This document shows positions 11,164 to 20,385 of a stretch of 64,000 bases of DNA, piece by piece. This stretch comes from Cellvibrionaceae bacterium (GTDB lineage: Bacteria; Pseudomonadota; Gammaproteobacteria; Pseudomonadales; Cellvibrionaceae), in the NCBI GenBank assembly GCA_024707385.1, contig JANPZW010000002.1, forward strand, positions 17,094 to 81,093, given 5' to 3'. Within the stretch, counting starts at the first letter, position 1, and every line of letters starts with the position of its first letter. The position numbers and the translations under genes are program-made. The notes beneath the pieces are model-generated. The model was given only the letters and a program-made list of their open reading frames with translations. It was not told the origin of the DNA and made no database searches.

Positions 11164-13179
11164 TTATTGATCCGCTTTCCTACCTTTGACCACGTAGCCA
11201 AAGGAGCCGGCAGTTTCATAAACGTTAAAACGTTTTCCATTTACCTCCAGCGTTTTGCCGGATTTTCGATAGCCGAAATAGGCTGCAGTGGGTAGATTTG
11301 CGCCGAACCCGACGATGCCCAATGAATCTCTGGCGAAATTGACCGAGGATTGCAAATGGCGCGGTAGATCCATGGCATCCGTCACGTAAATGTTGAAGCG
11401 CTGCTCTGCCGATGTCCGCGCTTCCCCTTTGCCAATCTGCTGCTTCAAATAGAGCGCGTCTGCACCTTTTGGAGCAATCATAGAAGTGCCCGCATTCACA
11501 ACAAAACTGCTCTTTTTGAAACCGTCCCAAGACGCCAGCACGGTGCCTACAAAAGGTCTGCTTTCCCGTTTCGTGGTTCTATCTTTCACCGCGATGTTCG
11601 CAGTTGAAGCGGTCGTGGCTTGAGGTGAATCTGTCTGCAAAACCTGATTTGGAATCAAAGTGACCAGCTTGCCCTCGCCGACCGGCAGTTTCACCATTTC
11701 ACTTTCCTGACCTTGGCTGATTGCGGGAATCGACAGTTTCTCAAAAGGCACCAGAGATTTTTCGGGAGGCTGTACAGCCAGTGCAAGGCCTTTGCTTTCT
11801 TTAACAGGAATCTCCAGTTGATACAAATTGTCCTTGATCCTTTTGGCGCCTTCAATGCGCGATTCCCATTTCAGATCCGGCTTGTAGTTATAAAATCTTT
11901 CGCGAATGATAAATTCCTCTTGTCGCAAATTTTCCGCAAGATGATATCCCACTGTCGCGATGACCGGTTTGCTGGTAAACGGTGAACTGGTGACCACAAA
12001 ATCCATATTGCGCTGAGCTGATGTATTAATAAAACTCGTCAGTAAATTGGTAGAGCTGAGTTGTACGCGGATACATTGATGGTCCTGCGCGGTGTAATCA
12101 TCGACTCTGTCCGGTGGCACGCTCCAGCTTAAGGTGTAATTTTGACTCGCCGTTGGAAGTATATCGAGCGTCGCAGAATCTCCAATACTTTCCCAGCTGC
12201 CAAAAGCAGGCAAGCCAAAATTGGCAAGCTGGAAATTGGCTTTGATCGACTGAGCGGTAGTTGTTCCCTGATTGTGAGCTTTCGCAGTAAAAATATTGGG
12301 TTGGTCAATGCTGATGATTGAAGAACCGTGATCAGTACTTATGTCCGCAGTTGAAATGCTCACGCCAGTGGGCAGGCTCGCATCCAAAGATGCATTTCCC
12401 CAGTGTGCCTGGAGAGGAATCGCATTTGTGCTTCCCGGTGCGATTGAACCACTGAGCAAAGTAGTGCCAGCATTATTGTTAAACGGCCAAGTGTATTCAA
12501 AGACGTTTTGACCGAATAAATCGTAGTCAAGAATGCTGGTAAATAAACCGAAGAATCCTGTACCGGGTAAGTTATAGGGTGCGCCGCGTGGAATTCTGAC
12601 TTCAAGGGCCCATAAGCCCCCCACCCCTGCAGCGGAAGCATAAGCTCGCGCCAGGACGTTATGCGCGGCCGCTGTTGCTGTGTAAGTGTTGTCTCCATCG
12701 GGGTCTGTGTAATAGGTTATACCGGGCGCAATATTGGTTAAGCTATTCTGACACTGGGAGGTAATCTGACAAGGATAGATAGTCAGCAAATGTTTTTGAG
12801 TTGGATCCGATGTGGGTGATAAGGCCAAAACAAGTGCATCCAGTTCGCTAAACACATCCACAGATGTGGCGAAATATAAATAGAGATAACTTCCGTCGGC
12901 AACACCCCAGAAATTGTTGTTGGCCACCGGAACACCATTGACCAGCTGAATATCAAAAGCATCCATCCACTTTGGATCGCTGCCGGTACTGTTATCACCG
13001 TCGATATGGGTGTCGCCCGCTACCGGTGCCGTTTGCGGAATGATCAAACGAAAATCCGAGTTAAAACTTATGGGTGTTTCGCCACCACATGCGAAAATAC
13101 ATAAGCTGACAACTATAACGAAGGTTGATCTAAATAATGTGGGGACAAAATCAGTTGGTAAAAATTTTAGTCGTTTCAT
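11164..13179 (-). CDS. Predicted lipoprotein inside the eCIS operon
   Basis: 671 residues with an N-terminal signal sequence: basic MKRLKF, a hydrophobic stretch ending VVSLCIFAC, then GGE, which fits a lipobox with the cysteine near residue 30. The next 200 residues (DPKWMDAFDIQLVNG and a YLYLYFATS strand) resemble CBM9/DOMON-like beta sandwiches. A middle portion with paired strands looks CARDB-like (NIFTAKAHNQGTT). The C-terminus is beta-rich and ends at GRKADQ. AGGAG lies five bases before the ATG. A secreted lipoprotein is unexpected in a cluster whose particle is assembled in the cytoplasm. It could be an envelope docking factor or an unrelated insertion; spacing of 29 bases upstream and 12 downstream shows it is part of the operon. 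Confidence 0.75.
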   Translation of the reverse strand: MKRLKFLPTDFVPTLFRSTFVIVVSLCIFACGGETPISFNSDFRLIIPQTAPVAGDTHIDGDNSTGSDPKWMDAFDIQLVNGVPVANNNFWGVADGSYLYLYFATSVDVFSELDALVLALSPTSDPTQKHLLTIYPCQITSQCQNSLTNIAPGITYYTDPDGDNTYTATAAAHNVLARAYASAAGVGGLWALEVRIPRGAPYNLPGTGFFGLFTSILDYDLFGQNVFEYTWPFNNNAGTTLLSGSIAPGSTNAIPLQAHWGNASLDASLPTGVSISTADISTDHGSSIISIDQPNIFTAKAHNQGTTTAQSIKANFQLANFGLPAFGSWESIGDSATLDILPTASQNYTLSWSVPPDRVDDYTAQDHQCIRVQLSSTNLLTSFINTSAQRNMDFVVTSSPFTSKPVIATVGYHLAENLRQEEFIIRERFYNYKPDLKWESRIEGAKRIKDNLYQLEIPVKESKGLALAVQPPEKSLVPFEKLSIPAISQGQESEMVKLPVGEGKLVTLIPNQVLQTDSPQATTASTANIAVKDRTTKRESRPFVGTVLASWDGFKKSSFVVNAGTSMIAPKGADALYLKQQIGKGEARTSAEQRFNIYVTDAMDLPRHLQSSVNFARDSLGIVGFGANLPTAAYFGYRKSGKTLEVNGKRFNVYETAGSFGYVVKGRKADQ

Positions 13180-13208
13180 AAATACTCCTATTTGTAGGTA
13201 ATTTCCTG

Positions 13209-14498
13209 CTACGCGTTAGTCAAGTTGTACAGCAATTCAAATGGCGGTTGGTCTGCGTCGTTTCTGGAGGCTTGAAAGCGCAATTCACTCGTCGTTATTG
13301 GGCCGGATCCGCGCGTCAGCTGAAAACTGAGTGAAACCAACTGCATGGATGGTGTGGCAACCACGGTTTGCGGCAGCTGATGGGTCAGCGACCAGGGCCC
13401 GGTTGGTGTAATACTTGGGGCATCAAAAACGTAAGTGTTTTTAGCGGCAAAATCCGCAGCGCTCTCACCGGTTTCCTGTGGGTAGAATTCAATATCGAAT
13501 TGCAAAACAAAAGGCACCGTTTGGCCTTGATTGACCAGAAATGTACTGGTCGCTGTGTTGAAACTTCCCGGTGGAATATTCTGCGCGGACAGGGCGATGT
13601 CGGTGTTCACCTCTGGTGTGTCGCCGATGGCGAGGGGCAAGCCGGTCGACGTTCTGTTCTGGTCCGGGTACTCCACAGCCTCAACCTGTACCGTCAAACT
13701 AGCCGATCCACTTGCTCCCGTAGTTACCAGCAAATCTATGTCGGTGATAAATGGTTGCTGCTGACTTCGCGGCACTGTAATCGTGTCATCACCATCCACG
13801 ACCACAGACCAGCCCGCATCGCCATCCAAACTGGGAAGGATTGCGAAATCAGCTTCCAGTGTAGTAAAGGCGGATAATCTCAGGGTGACGGTGTAAGTGG
13901 TATTGGGTTCGAGTTCTTCCTGAGGAAAATCAACATATGTCAATACCATGTTGGCGGTAAGATTTTGTGGCAGCGAAGGTAGAACACGCACCAGAATATC
14001 GTCACTGCCAAAGTCATTGCTTATGGTAAGTAACACATCTGACCCGTTTTGACTTATGCCCAACATCGGCGGCACAGCAAAAGCCAGAGTTTTTCCGCTG
14101 CTGGAGCCACTGAAGGCAGTGATCGCACGATTGCCGATGCGCACACTGGTAAGGTTGGCGGGTGCCAGATTTTCGCCGATCACTGTCAGTGTTTCACCAA
14201 TTCTCACACCGGTATTTGGATTTACGAAAATAATCCGCGGTGCTTCCTGGCTCGGAATGCCATTTTCGAGATCGGCAACACGGGCCTGCAAATTGCCAAT
14301 GTCCGCCAACACCTGATTCATCAGCTCGGCGGTGATCACATCACCCGCTTGTACAAAGGTCGTGCGCCGCGCGATGAGTTCTGTTGAAAGCTGCTGCAAT
14401 TCTGCAGTATTCAACGCAGTTTGTAGCAACTCCAGAACGTCGGCCAGCGGAACCACTACGTCACCGGGGTTGGCATTTGATAGATTTAATTCTGCCAT
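13209..14498 (-). CDS. eCIS-cluster protein with helical N-terminus and IPT/TIG-like domain
   Basis: 429 residues. The second of two nearby ATG codons (14496-14498) is chosen because GAGG lies at the right distance from it. Residues 1-90 are helical and probably coiled coil (LADVLELLQTALNTAELQQL, then QVLADIGNLQARVADLENG). Next comes an immunoglobulin-like IPT/TIG fold marked by PRIIFVNPNTGVRIGETLTV, followed by two more beta-rich modules of about 100-120 residues. A coiled coil followed by beta sandwiches is typical of fibre or baseplate-decorating proteins, so a fibre-like role in host contact is a reasonable inference. It is part of the operon; 66 bases separate its start codon region from the stop of the gene before it. 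Confidence 0.75.
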   Translation of the reverse strand: MAELNLSNANPGDVVVPLADVLELLQTALNTAELQQLSTELIARRTTFVQAGDVITAELMNQVLADIGNLQARVADLENGIPSQEAPRIIFVNPNTGVRIGETLTVIGENLAPANLTSVRIGNRAITAFSGSSSGKTLAFAVPPMLGISQNGSDVLLTISNDFGSDDILVRVLPSLPQNLTANMVLTYVDFPQEELEPNTTYTVTLRLSAFTTLEADFAILPSLDGDAGWSVVVDGDDTITVPRSQQQPFITDIDLLVTTGASGSASLTVQVEAVEYPDQNRTSTGLPLAIGDTPEVNTDIALSAQNIPPGSFNTATSTFLVNQGQTVPFVLQFDIEFYPQETGESAADFAAKNTYVFDAPSITPTGPWSLTHQLPQTVVATPSMQLVSLSFQLTRGSGPITTSELRFQASRNDADQPPFELLYNLTNA

Positions 14499-14570
14499 CG
14501 TCATTTCCTCTTAAGCAGCGCGTACGTAGGGCGTTGTCGGCCCGGTGAGAGTACGGCAGCGGTATATGCG

Positions 14571-15935
14571 CTAAATGAGTCCATAATTGCTGTAATCCCA
14601 CTTGTTGCGATTAAATCGTGCATTACCGAAATACGGCGCGTGGCCGCTGGTAAATACCAGGTACTCCTGCAGGGTGACAGTGGGATTATTGTCAGCTTCC
14701 TGCGCATTTTCGCGGGTGCGGTAAAGCCACATAAATTCCTCGCTCAACAAATCCACCGGCGGCAAGGCTAAAGCGGACTGCGAAATGGGAACCAACTCTG
14801 CGGCTTCGACAAACACACTGTTGCGCACCACGGCATCGGCAAAAAAAACCTGCTCATTAAATCCAATGTTGGATGTGCCGCTAGTGGTACGAATGGGCAG
14901 GTAACCAACAGGAGGTAAGAAACGGAAATAATTCACAGCCTTGACAGTGCTCAGATCCGCAATGCGTTGCATCAAAAAGGTCAGGTGTTCCTGAAATTGC
15001 AAACGGGATTCATCGGCGCGGCTATAGCTGTGACGGGTAAAGGTGGGAATATTATAAGGAGAGCTATCGCGGTGACTGGCTTTGCGCTTCACCGCCCAAT
15101 TGTCGACGAACACTATGCCTTCAAGATTCCAGTACAACAAAGCGAGCGGTGTATCGCTAAGGCTGAGCCCCTCTTCCATGCCGAGCAATGCATCAATTCC
15201 TGCGGTGGTTGTATTTTTCGTGACAAAGTTGGGGTCGCGGGCGGAGCGGGTTGTCGCATCAGTGCCAAAACAAACCTGGGCAACCAAATTACGCATTTTC
15301 GATAATGCCGGTAAATCATTTGACCCTACCGGATTCGATGCGCTGAGATATTGATTCTCCAACTCATTGCGTACGTCGTCTGCAATGTCGGGCATTAATG
15401 TGGGATCGAATTTCACCAAGCGGAATTGCACACTCTCCACCAGGTAACGGCGGCCACAGTTATGTGCAATGCCTTTTTTTTGCAGTCCGCTTTGAGGTGC
15501 AAATTCTTGCCATGCATGGGCAGGGCTCATAACCAATATATACAGACCGGCTCCGCTTGGGACCAGCGTTTCCGATGGCAGTGGTGAGCAATTCTTAAAG
15601 CCGGTTTGAATGCCGACAGGAGGATCAAATGTGCGGGATAGGCGAATATCCACATAATCCAACGCCAGCTCGAGTGTTTCACCTTCCAGGTTGATCGCAA
15701 GTCCTCTGCCTACTCGCACGACCGGTTGTTGGCCATTCGCTCCGGTGTTTTCCACACTGACTTGCAAGCCCTCCACCACCCCGTGACCGAGCGTGCGCCC
15801 GAGATGCCGCCGATGGATTCGGTTGGCGGCCTCCTGATCGGTGAGATCCTTTCCGCTCAGCAAGCGCCCCTCAAAAAAATTGACATTTTTAATGCCGCTT
15901 TCGATTACAGGTTCGAGTAGATTTTTAAAGCTCAT
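14571..15935 (-). CDS. eCIS-cluster protein, paralogue-like N-terminus (baseplate or fibre component)
   Basis: 454 residues. Its ATG overlaps the stop of the preceding gene as TGATG, a strong sign of translational coupling. The N-terminus, KNVNFFEGRLLSGKDL followed by RTLGHGVVEGLQV, aligns with the start of the adjacent 528-aa protein (KRVNYLHGLVLGVDEF, then RALHGYGTVCGLAI), so both share an N-terminal fold. A beta-rich segment follows (VVRVGRGLAINLEGETLEL), then a mixed C-terminal region ending KWDYSNYGLI. There is no signal peptide or membrane helix. Proteins with this opening recur beside tail protein genes in eCIS loci; a structural role at the baseplate or fibre is inferred, not shown. 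Confidence 0.75.
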   Translation of the reverse strand: MSFKNLLEPVIESGIKNVNFFEGRLLSGKDLTDQEAANRIHRRHLGRTLGHGVVEGLQVSVENTGANGQQPVVRVGRGLAINLEGETLELALDYVDIRLSRTFDPPVGIQTGFKNCSPLPSETLVPSGAGLYILVMSPAHAWQEFAPQSGLQKKGIAHNCGRRYLVESVQFRLVKFDPTLMPDIADDVRNELENQYLSASNPVGSNDLPALSKMRNLVAQVCFGTDATTRSARDPNFVTKNTTTAGIDALLGMEEGLSLSDTPLALLYWNLEGIVFVDNWAVKRKASHRDSSPYNIPTFTRHSYSRADESRLQFQEHLTFLMQRIADLSTVKAVNYFRFLPPVGYLPIRTTSGTSNIGFNEQVFFADAVVRNSVFVEAAELVPISQSALALPPVDLLSEEFMWLYRTRENAQEADNNPTVTLQEYLVFTSGHAPYFGNARFNRNKWDYSNYGLI

Positions 15936-17520
15936 CACACACCCCTGCCGATTCGGTTGGCGGTATAGCGCAGGTCTACCTGCATCAGATACACATCGGA
16001 AATGGCATTGCCAGGATCAATGATGGAAATACGCAATGCGCCGTATTGCTGGCTATCACCGAATTGAATAGACGGATCAAAATCGATAAAGGGCGTCATC
16101 AGAACCGCGTTCCTACGAGCGGTTGGCTCCGCGACCGCCACTTCTACATTTTCAAACCCTGAAGTGGCTTCATTGGCCTGATACAGTCGGGCTCCCACGC
16201 GCCAGACGAAGCCAATGTCGGCGGGCTGCGGGTTGCCTTGAAAACCCCAATGCAAGCGGAACTGCATAGGCTCCGCGTATTCCATGTCCTCCGGCAGTGG
16301 TATGGAGAACAATGCTTCACCGCCAAAGGCATTGGTGCCGGAGGTCATGAAATGCATCGCTGGCAATCCATTGAATAATGCACGAGCCGCGCCGCGACCG
16401 TGATGAGCGCTGTAACCTGGCAGCACCAATTTTTTGAACACTCGCGCGTTTCCCTCAAGAGCAAGTGGACTGGCAAAGCTTCTGATACTATCCATCGTCT
16501 CATTTCCGCCACCGATGAAAGCCGGTAACAAGCCGCTGGATAAACTTTTCGCCCAGATGGCGAAGTAGCGCATAAAATCCTGCTGATCCTGCGTTGCCAG
16601 CAGGATTTGGCGCTGGCTTTCGTCTATGTCCACCACCGAATTCAGCATCACCAGATTGCCAACGGAAGTAACGTCGAAATTGAGTTGTGCAAGGAAAACA
16701 CAATTACGCGTTTTATCTTCTGGCACGAGATTGTGCGCGCATATCACATGGCAAGGCTTGACTTCAGTCACCCACAACTTGAACGCCTCGCGGAAATAGG
16801 ACAAGACATTTTCCGGCGCGATTGCTCCTGCTATGGCAGGTGAAGACAAGGGTGGAGAAGAAAATCCGGTGGCGATGACAACTCATAATCAGGATCCAGG
16901 GTTCGCACCAGATCCAGAAGTTCCTCAAGCGTCATGGTGCCGCCTGCTTCTACCGGAATGCTCAACAACAATTCTGATAATTCCGTCATGGTGGCTTGAA
17001 AATGGTAAGCCGGTGGCAGATCGAGCGAAAAGCGTAAACTGAAATCATCGGCGATGCGCGAGGCTGCTGTTATTTCCTCCAACGATTGGCAGGGACCCGC
17101 GGGTATTGGCACCAGATCCGTTTCACATTCCCGGTAACACAGCATCAGATAGAGACTGAGCGGGCCTTCTGCTGGTGAACCAAGGCGCTCAATGATATCG
17201 GCACTGTTTGTCGCCAACCATTCCTCCAGCACCGCACATTGGGTGCGAGGTACTTGAATGACCTGACCGCAATAATTAATGGCCATTCCGGGCTTCACTT
17301 TAATTTCGGTGCCCGAGCTTTCGTTGCTCTGCTCTATCGCCAGGCCGCAAACCGTACCGTAGCCATGTAAGGCGCGATTGTGCTGTCGATCTTTTTCGAG
17401 CAGGTAATATTCTTCCTGACGGAACTCATCCACGCCCAGCACCAGACCGTGCAGATAATTGACACGTTTACTGGGATCGAGGGGCTGGGCAGCCGGGAAT
17501 ACACTGGAAAAGTCGCTCAT
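15935..17520 (-). CDS. eCIS-cluster baseplate-associated protein, about 528 aa (frameshifted in assembly)
   Basis: Two frames (16831-17520 and 15935-16849) join when one base is restored in the AA of 16848-16849; the repaired junction reads DFLLHPLSSPAIAG and the gene is exactly 529 codons. The second frame has no good start codon of its own, which supports fusion. The start is ATG 17518-17520 with GGAG nine bases ahead. The N-terminal motif RVNYLHGLVLGVDEFRQEEY followed by LHGYGTVCGLAI is shared with the next protein. The middle contains FREAFKLWVTEVKP and the C-terminus is beta-rich. It lies directly after the Afp12-like tail gene, so it probably belongs to the baseplate periphery. Confidence 0.75.
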
Positions 17521-17521
17521 T

Positions 17522-20383
17522 TTAGGGTCTCCATTTTAATTCGTAGGTCAGGCGCTCGCGGCCCACAACTGAGCGATCTGCAATATTCCACGGATGTGAT
17601 TCGGCGAGAAAGCTCTGGCCAAGAAAATTTGCGCCCAAGACCATGGCAACGAAACGTCCACCCTCACCTATCGTGGTATCTATGCCCAGGCGTGCACTGC
17701 CCACCTGAAACATCGCCCAAAAAAATCTCACATCAAAATGAGTGTGCGCAGGTTTTTCGTTTTTAACGATGGTTTCCACTTGAGCTCTGCGCGCTTCCAG
17801 CGCCGCTGGCAAATCGCCGAGCACCGTCGGAAGATAAACAGTGAACTGATGGGCTTGGCGGTGAATCGGCAATGAAAGGGAAACAAACTCAATCCAGTCG
17901 GCAAGATCGGCTTTGTTTTCCGGAAATTTGGTGGGCATGCGAACAGCTGAAAAACTATTCAATGCTATATTTCCGGATAAGCCATAAGCTGTGTTCAGTT
18001 TGTTGATCTGTTGATATCGCAGCTGAAGAAACTGCTGATATAGCGGCAAATCATTGTTGTTTAACGAGGGATAGCTAAACCCTATGTAATCCCGCGTAAA
18101 TTCTTGCCAATCGGCGGCTTCAACTGGATCGGCAGGCGTAAGGGGCGGGAATTTAATGGTTCCAAAGTTGGAGAGATTCTCTTCGGCGCTGCTCCATGCC
18201 GCTTTAAGGAAATCGATATTCTGCTGGTATTTATGGGCGAGAAATTCCTGATACCGTTTGTGCAACGCGCCGGCTCCGTCAATGGGCTGCCAGCTCTGGC
18301 TCTCGGTGCGCAAAGCCAACGTTGTGGCATATGTGGTGGTATCCGTCTGCGCCAAGCGACGAGTAAGGAAGTGTTCGACGATGCGAACATCTCTGCCTTC
18401 AAATGCACTTTCACTATCTCGTCCAGGAAAACGCAAGGGGTCAAAAATACTGGCATTCGGGCATTCATCAATACCCAACTTGATCAGCGCTCGTAAACAG
18501 GCGGGCGTACCTCGCCAATTGAAGAGCAAAGATGCGTGGTCAATGAATAATCTTTTGCGTTTTTCATCCCACACGGGGTCAACCAGAACGCCGAGCCATT
18601 TCCCCAGCCACTCAAGAAATTCTGGCGGTGTGGTGCGTGTGTCAAAAAGAGATTCGGCATGTGAGATTTTATCCTCCATCTGCGTATAGAGGCCCTCAAT
18701 ATTCGCAAGAAAGCGATCCAGAAAGGCGGAAGAACGTTGGTCGTCCTGATAAAGAGGCGGCAGGTAACGTTTTAACCAGGAAAAGCGTGGGTAATAAATG
18801 CGACAAGCGCGAACTAAAGGTGTTTTCTGCCGGGTACCAGTCAATTGCATCCGCAGCTCCAGATAGCGGCCCTCCGCTTCCTGAAATAAAAATTCGTAGC
18901 TGCCGCTGTATGCGTCCGCGCAAATCGTCGTATCGGAGTGGGCCAGCTCGGAGCCCTGTGCGCGTTTATAAAACGGTGGCTCCGTCCGCCATGGCAAACC
19001 AGACAAGTCGGCGATGCTATTGGCGGCTCGACTGGCGATTTGCACACTGGTGCCAGGTGGTACTCGAGCGTCAATAATCATGCGATGCCAAACGCAATCT
19101 GGTTCTTCACCATCGAAGACCATACCTTCCAGTTGAGCCTGACTTTGATACTGCTTCGTGGGTTGCTCCGCCAGTGGCAGCCAGCGGTCCTCAAAGTCGT
19201 ACCAGGCCCCGTTCCCCGAGCTAATCAAGGCCCTACCTGTAAGTGCGCGCATGGGTAGGAGTTTTGCCTGCATTGCCAGCTGCAGACTTTCGTCGGTGGC
19301 GTAAAACTGAAATTCGAAAGCCTGAAAAAAACGGCTGGCGGAAACATACAAGGTGCCACGGTGAACAGGTTCGTCGCCCTGATGGCTGGCGATAAACGCA
19401 AAGTCGTGCGCGTGTACAAGTTTATTGTTGAGTAGTGTGCCTATCGCGTTTTCGTCCAGCGCAACCGAATCAATATGTTCACTATCGCGAAAATAGTGCA
19501 CAGAGGAAACCAGGCCTACCTCGGGTGAATCCAGAATTACAAAGGCATCATTTGCAACTGCTTCAATGGATATGGCTGTGTCAATTCTACCCCCAGTGAT
19601 CTGGTTCAGATCCATGCCGGAAAAAAAGTGCGTTTGGCTTTCCTCGTGTGTGGAAATATCTCCGTCAACGTCACCGATCTGCTCATCCAGGGTAAAGAAA
19701 TCGTGTTGGCTTGCCAGTTCAATCACTTCCCCATTGCAGCCGAGAATTCGCCAGCGTTTGTCCAAATGCCAAACGCGCGCCGAGAATGCGATGAGAGGAT
19801 CGCGATCCAGAATGTACACACCGCCATCGGGCGTGCAGCTGAGGTCTAATGGAAAGAACGCGCTGCTTTTGGGCCAGCGCAACCACAAAGGCGCGCCGCC
19901 AGCATGCAAATCGAAAATCAACAAACCCGCTTCGTGCGTGCTGGAGGCCAAGGTGCCGACCACGAGATATTCACAAGTGGTGAGCGTCAAGCCGCTGAGT
20001 TTCGGGTACTCGAGGTCCGGGATTTTATACTCGGCCTTAAAATCTCCATGAGCACGGTTATTGTTGGCGGCAAGTTGGAGTTCGCGTACGTGCCAGAACT
20101 CACCTTTTTTCAGTGGCGAGGTTACGGGTTGATAAAAAATGCCGTCGCGATTTTCGTTTATCCAGTACACATTGCCATAGTGATCGAAAGCCGCCCCGCG
20201 CCGCTGTGTTGTTTGAAGATACTGATTGGGCGGCAGCTCATTTATTTGTTGTAATACCGGTGCCAGTGTCACTGCCTGATGTTTGGAATCCCACCAGAGT
20301 TGAGCGCTCTCCTGTTCCGATAAAAAGGGCAGCCAGTTCTGCGCGCCATAGACCAGGTGAAACTGACGGTTTTGATGGTCCAT
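17522..20383 (-). CDS. Afp12-like tail protein with propeller-like N-terminus
   Basis: About 953 residues. The start MDHQNRQF (ATG 20381-20383) is chosen because GGAG lies ahead and it follows the previous stop by two bases. Residues 1-500 are beta-rich with repeats suggestive of a beta-propeller (AFDHYGNVYWINENRDG; LSCTPDGGVYILDRD). Around residue 570 begins a phage tail protein I-like domain: RYLPPLYQDD, FLERF-like FLDRFLANIEGLY, PPEFLEWLGKWLGV, and WRGTPACLRALI. The C-terminal 250 residues are helical. In Afp/PVC this position (after gp6-like Afp11) is taken by Afp12, a baseplate wedge component. The match to the tail-protein-I pattern is clear; the propeller call is by eye. Confidence 0.85.
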   Translation of the reverse strand: MDHQNRQFHLVYGAQNWLPFLSEQESAQLWWDSKHQAVTLAPVLQQINELPPNQYLQTTQRRGAAFDHYGNVYWINENRDGIFYQPVTSPLKKGEFWHVRELQLAANNNRAHGDFKAEYKIPDLEYPKLSGLTLTTCEYLVVGTLASSTHEAGLLIFDLHAGGAPLWLRWPKSSAFFPLDLSCTPDGGVYILDRDPLIAFSARVWHLDKRWRILGCNGEVIELASQHDFFTLDEQIGDVDGDISTHEESQTHFFSGMDLNQITGGRIDTAISIEAVANDAFVILDSPEVGLVSSVHYFRDSEHIDSVALDENAIGTLLNNKLVHAHDFAFIASHQGDEPVHRGTLYVSASRFFQAFEFQFYATDESLQLAMQAKLLPMRALTGRALISSGNGAWYDFEDRWLPLAEQPTKQYQSQAQLEGMVFDGEEPDCVWHRMIIDARVPPGTSVQIASRAANSIADLSGLPWRTEPPFYKRAQGSELAHSDTTICADAYSGSYEFLFQEAEGRYLELRMQLTGTRQKTPLVRACRIYYPRFSWLKRYLPPLYQDDQRSSAFLDRFLANIEGLYTQMEDKISHAESLFDTRTTPPEFLEWLGKWLGVLVDPVWDEKRKRLFIDHASLLFNWRGTPACLRALIKLGIDECPNASIFDPLRFPGRDSESAFEGRDVRIVEHFLTRRLAQTDTTTYATTLALRTESQSWQPIDGAGALHKRYQEFLAHKYQQNIDFLKAAWSSAEENLSNFGTIKFPPLTPADPVEAADWQEFTRDYIGFSYPSLNNNDLPLYQQFLQLRYQQINKLNTAYGLSGNIALNSFSAVRMPTKFPENKADLADWIEFVSLSLPIHRQAHQFTVYLPTVLGDLPAALEARRAQVETIVKNEKPAHTHFDVRFFWAMFQVGSARLGIDTTIGEGGRFVAMVLGANFLGQSFLAESHPWNIADRSVVGRERLTYELKWRP

Positions 20384-20385
20384 CT

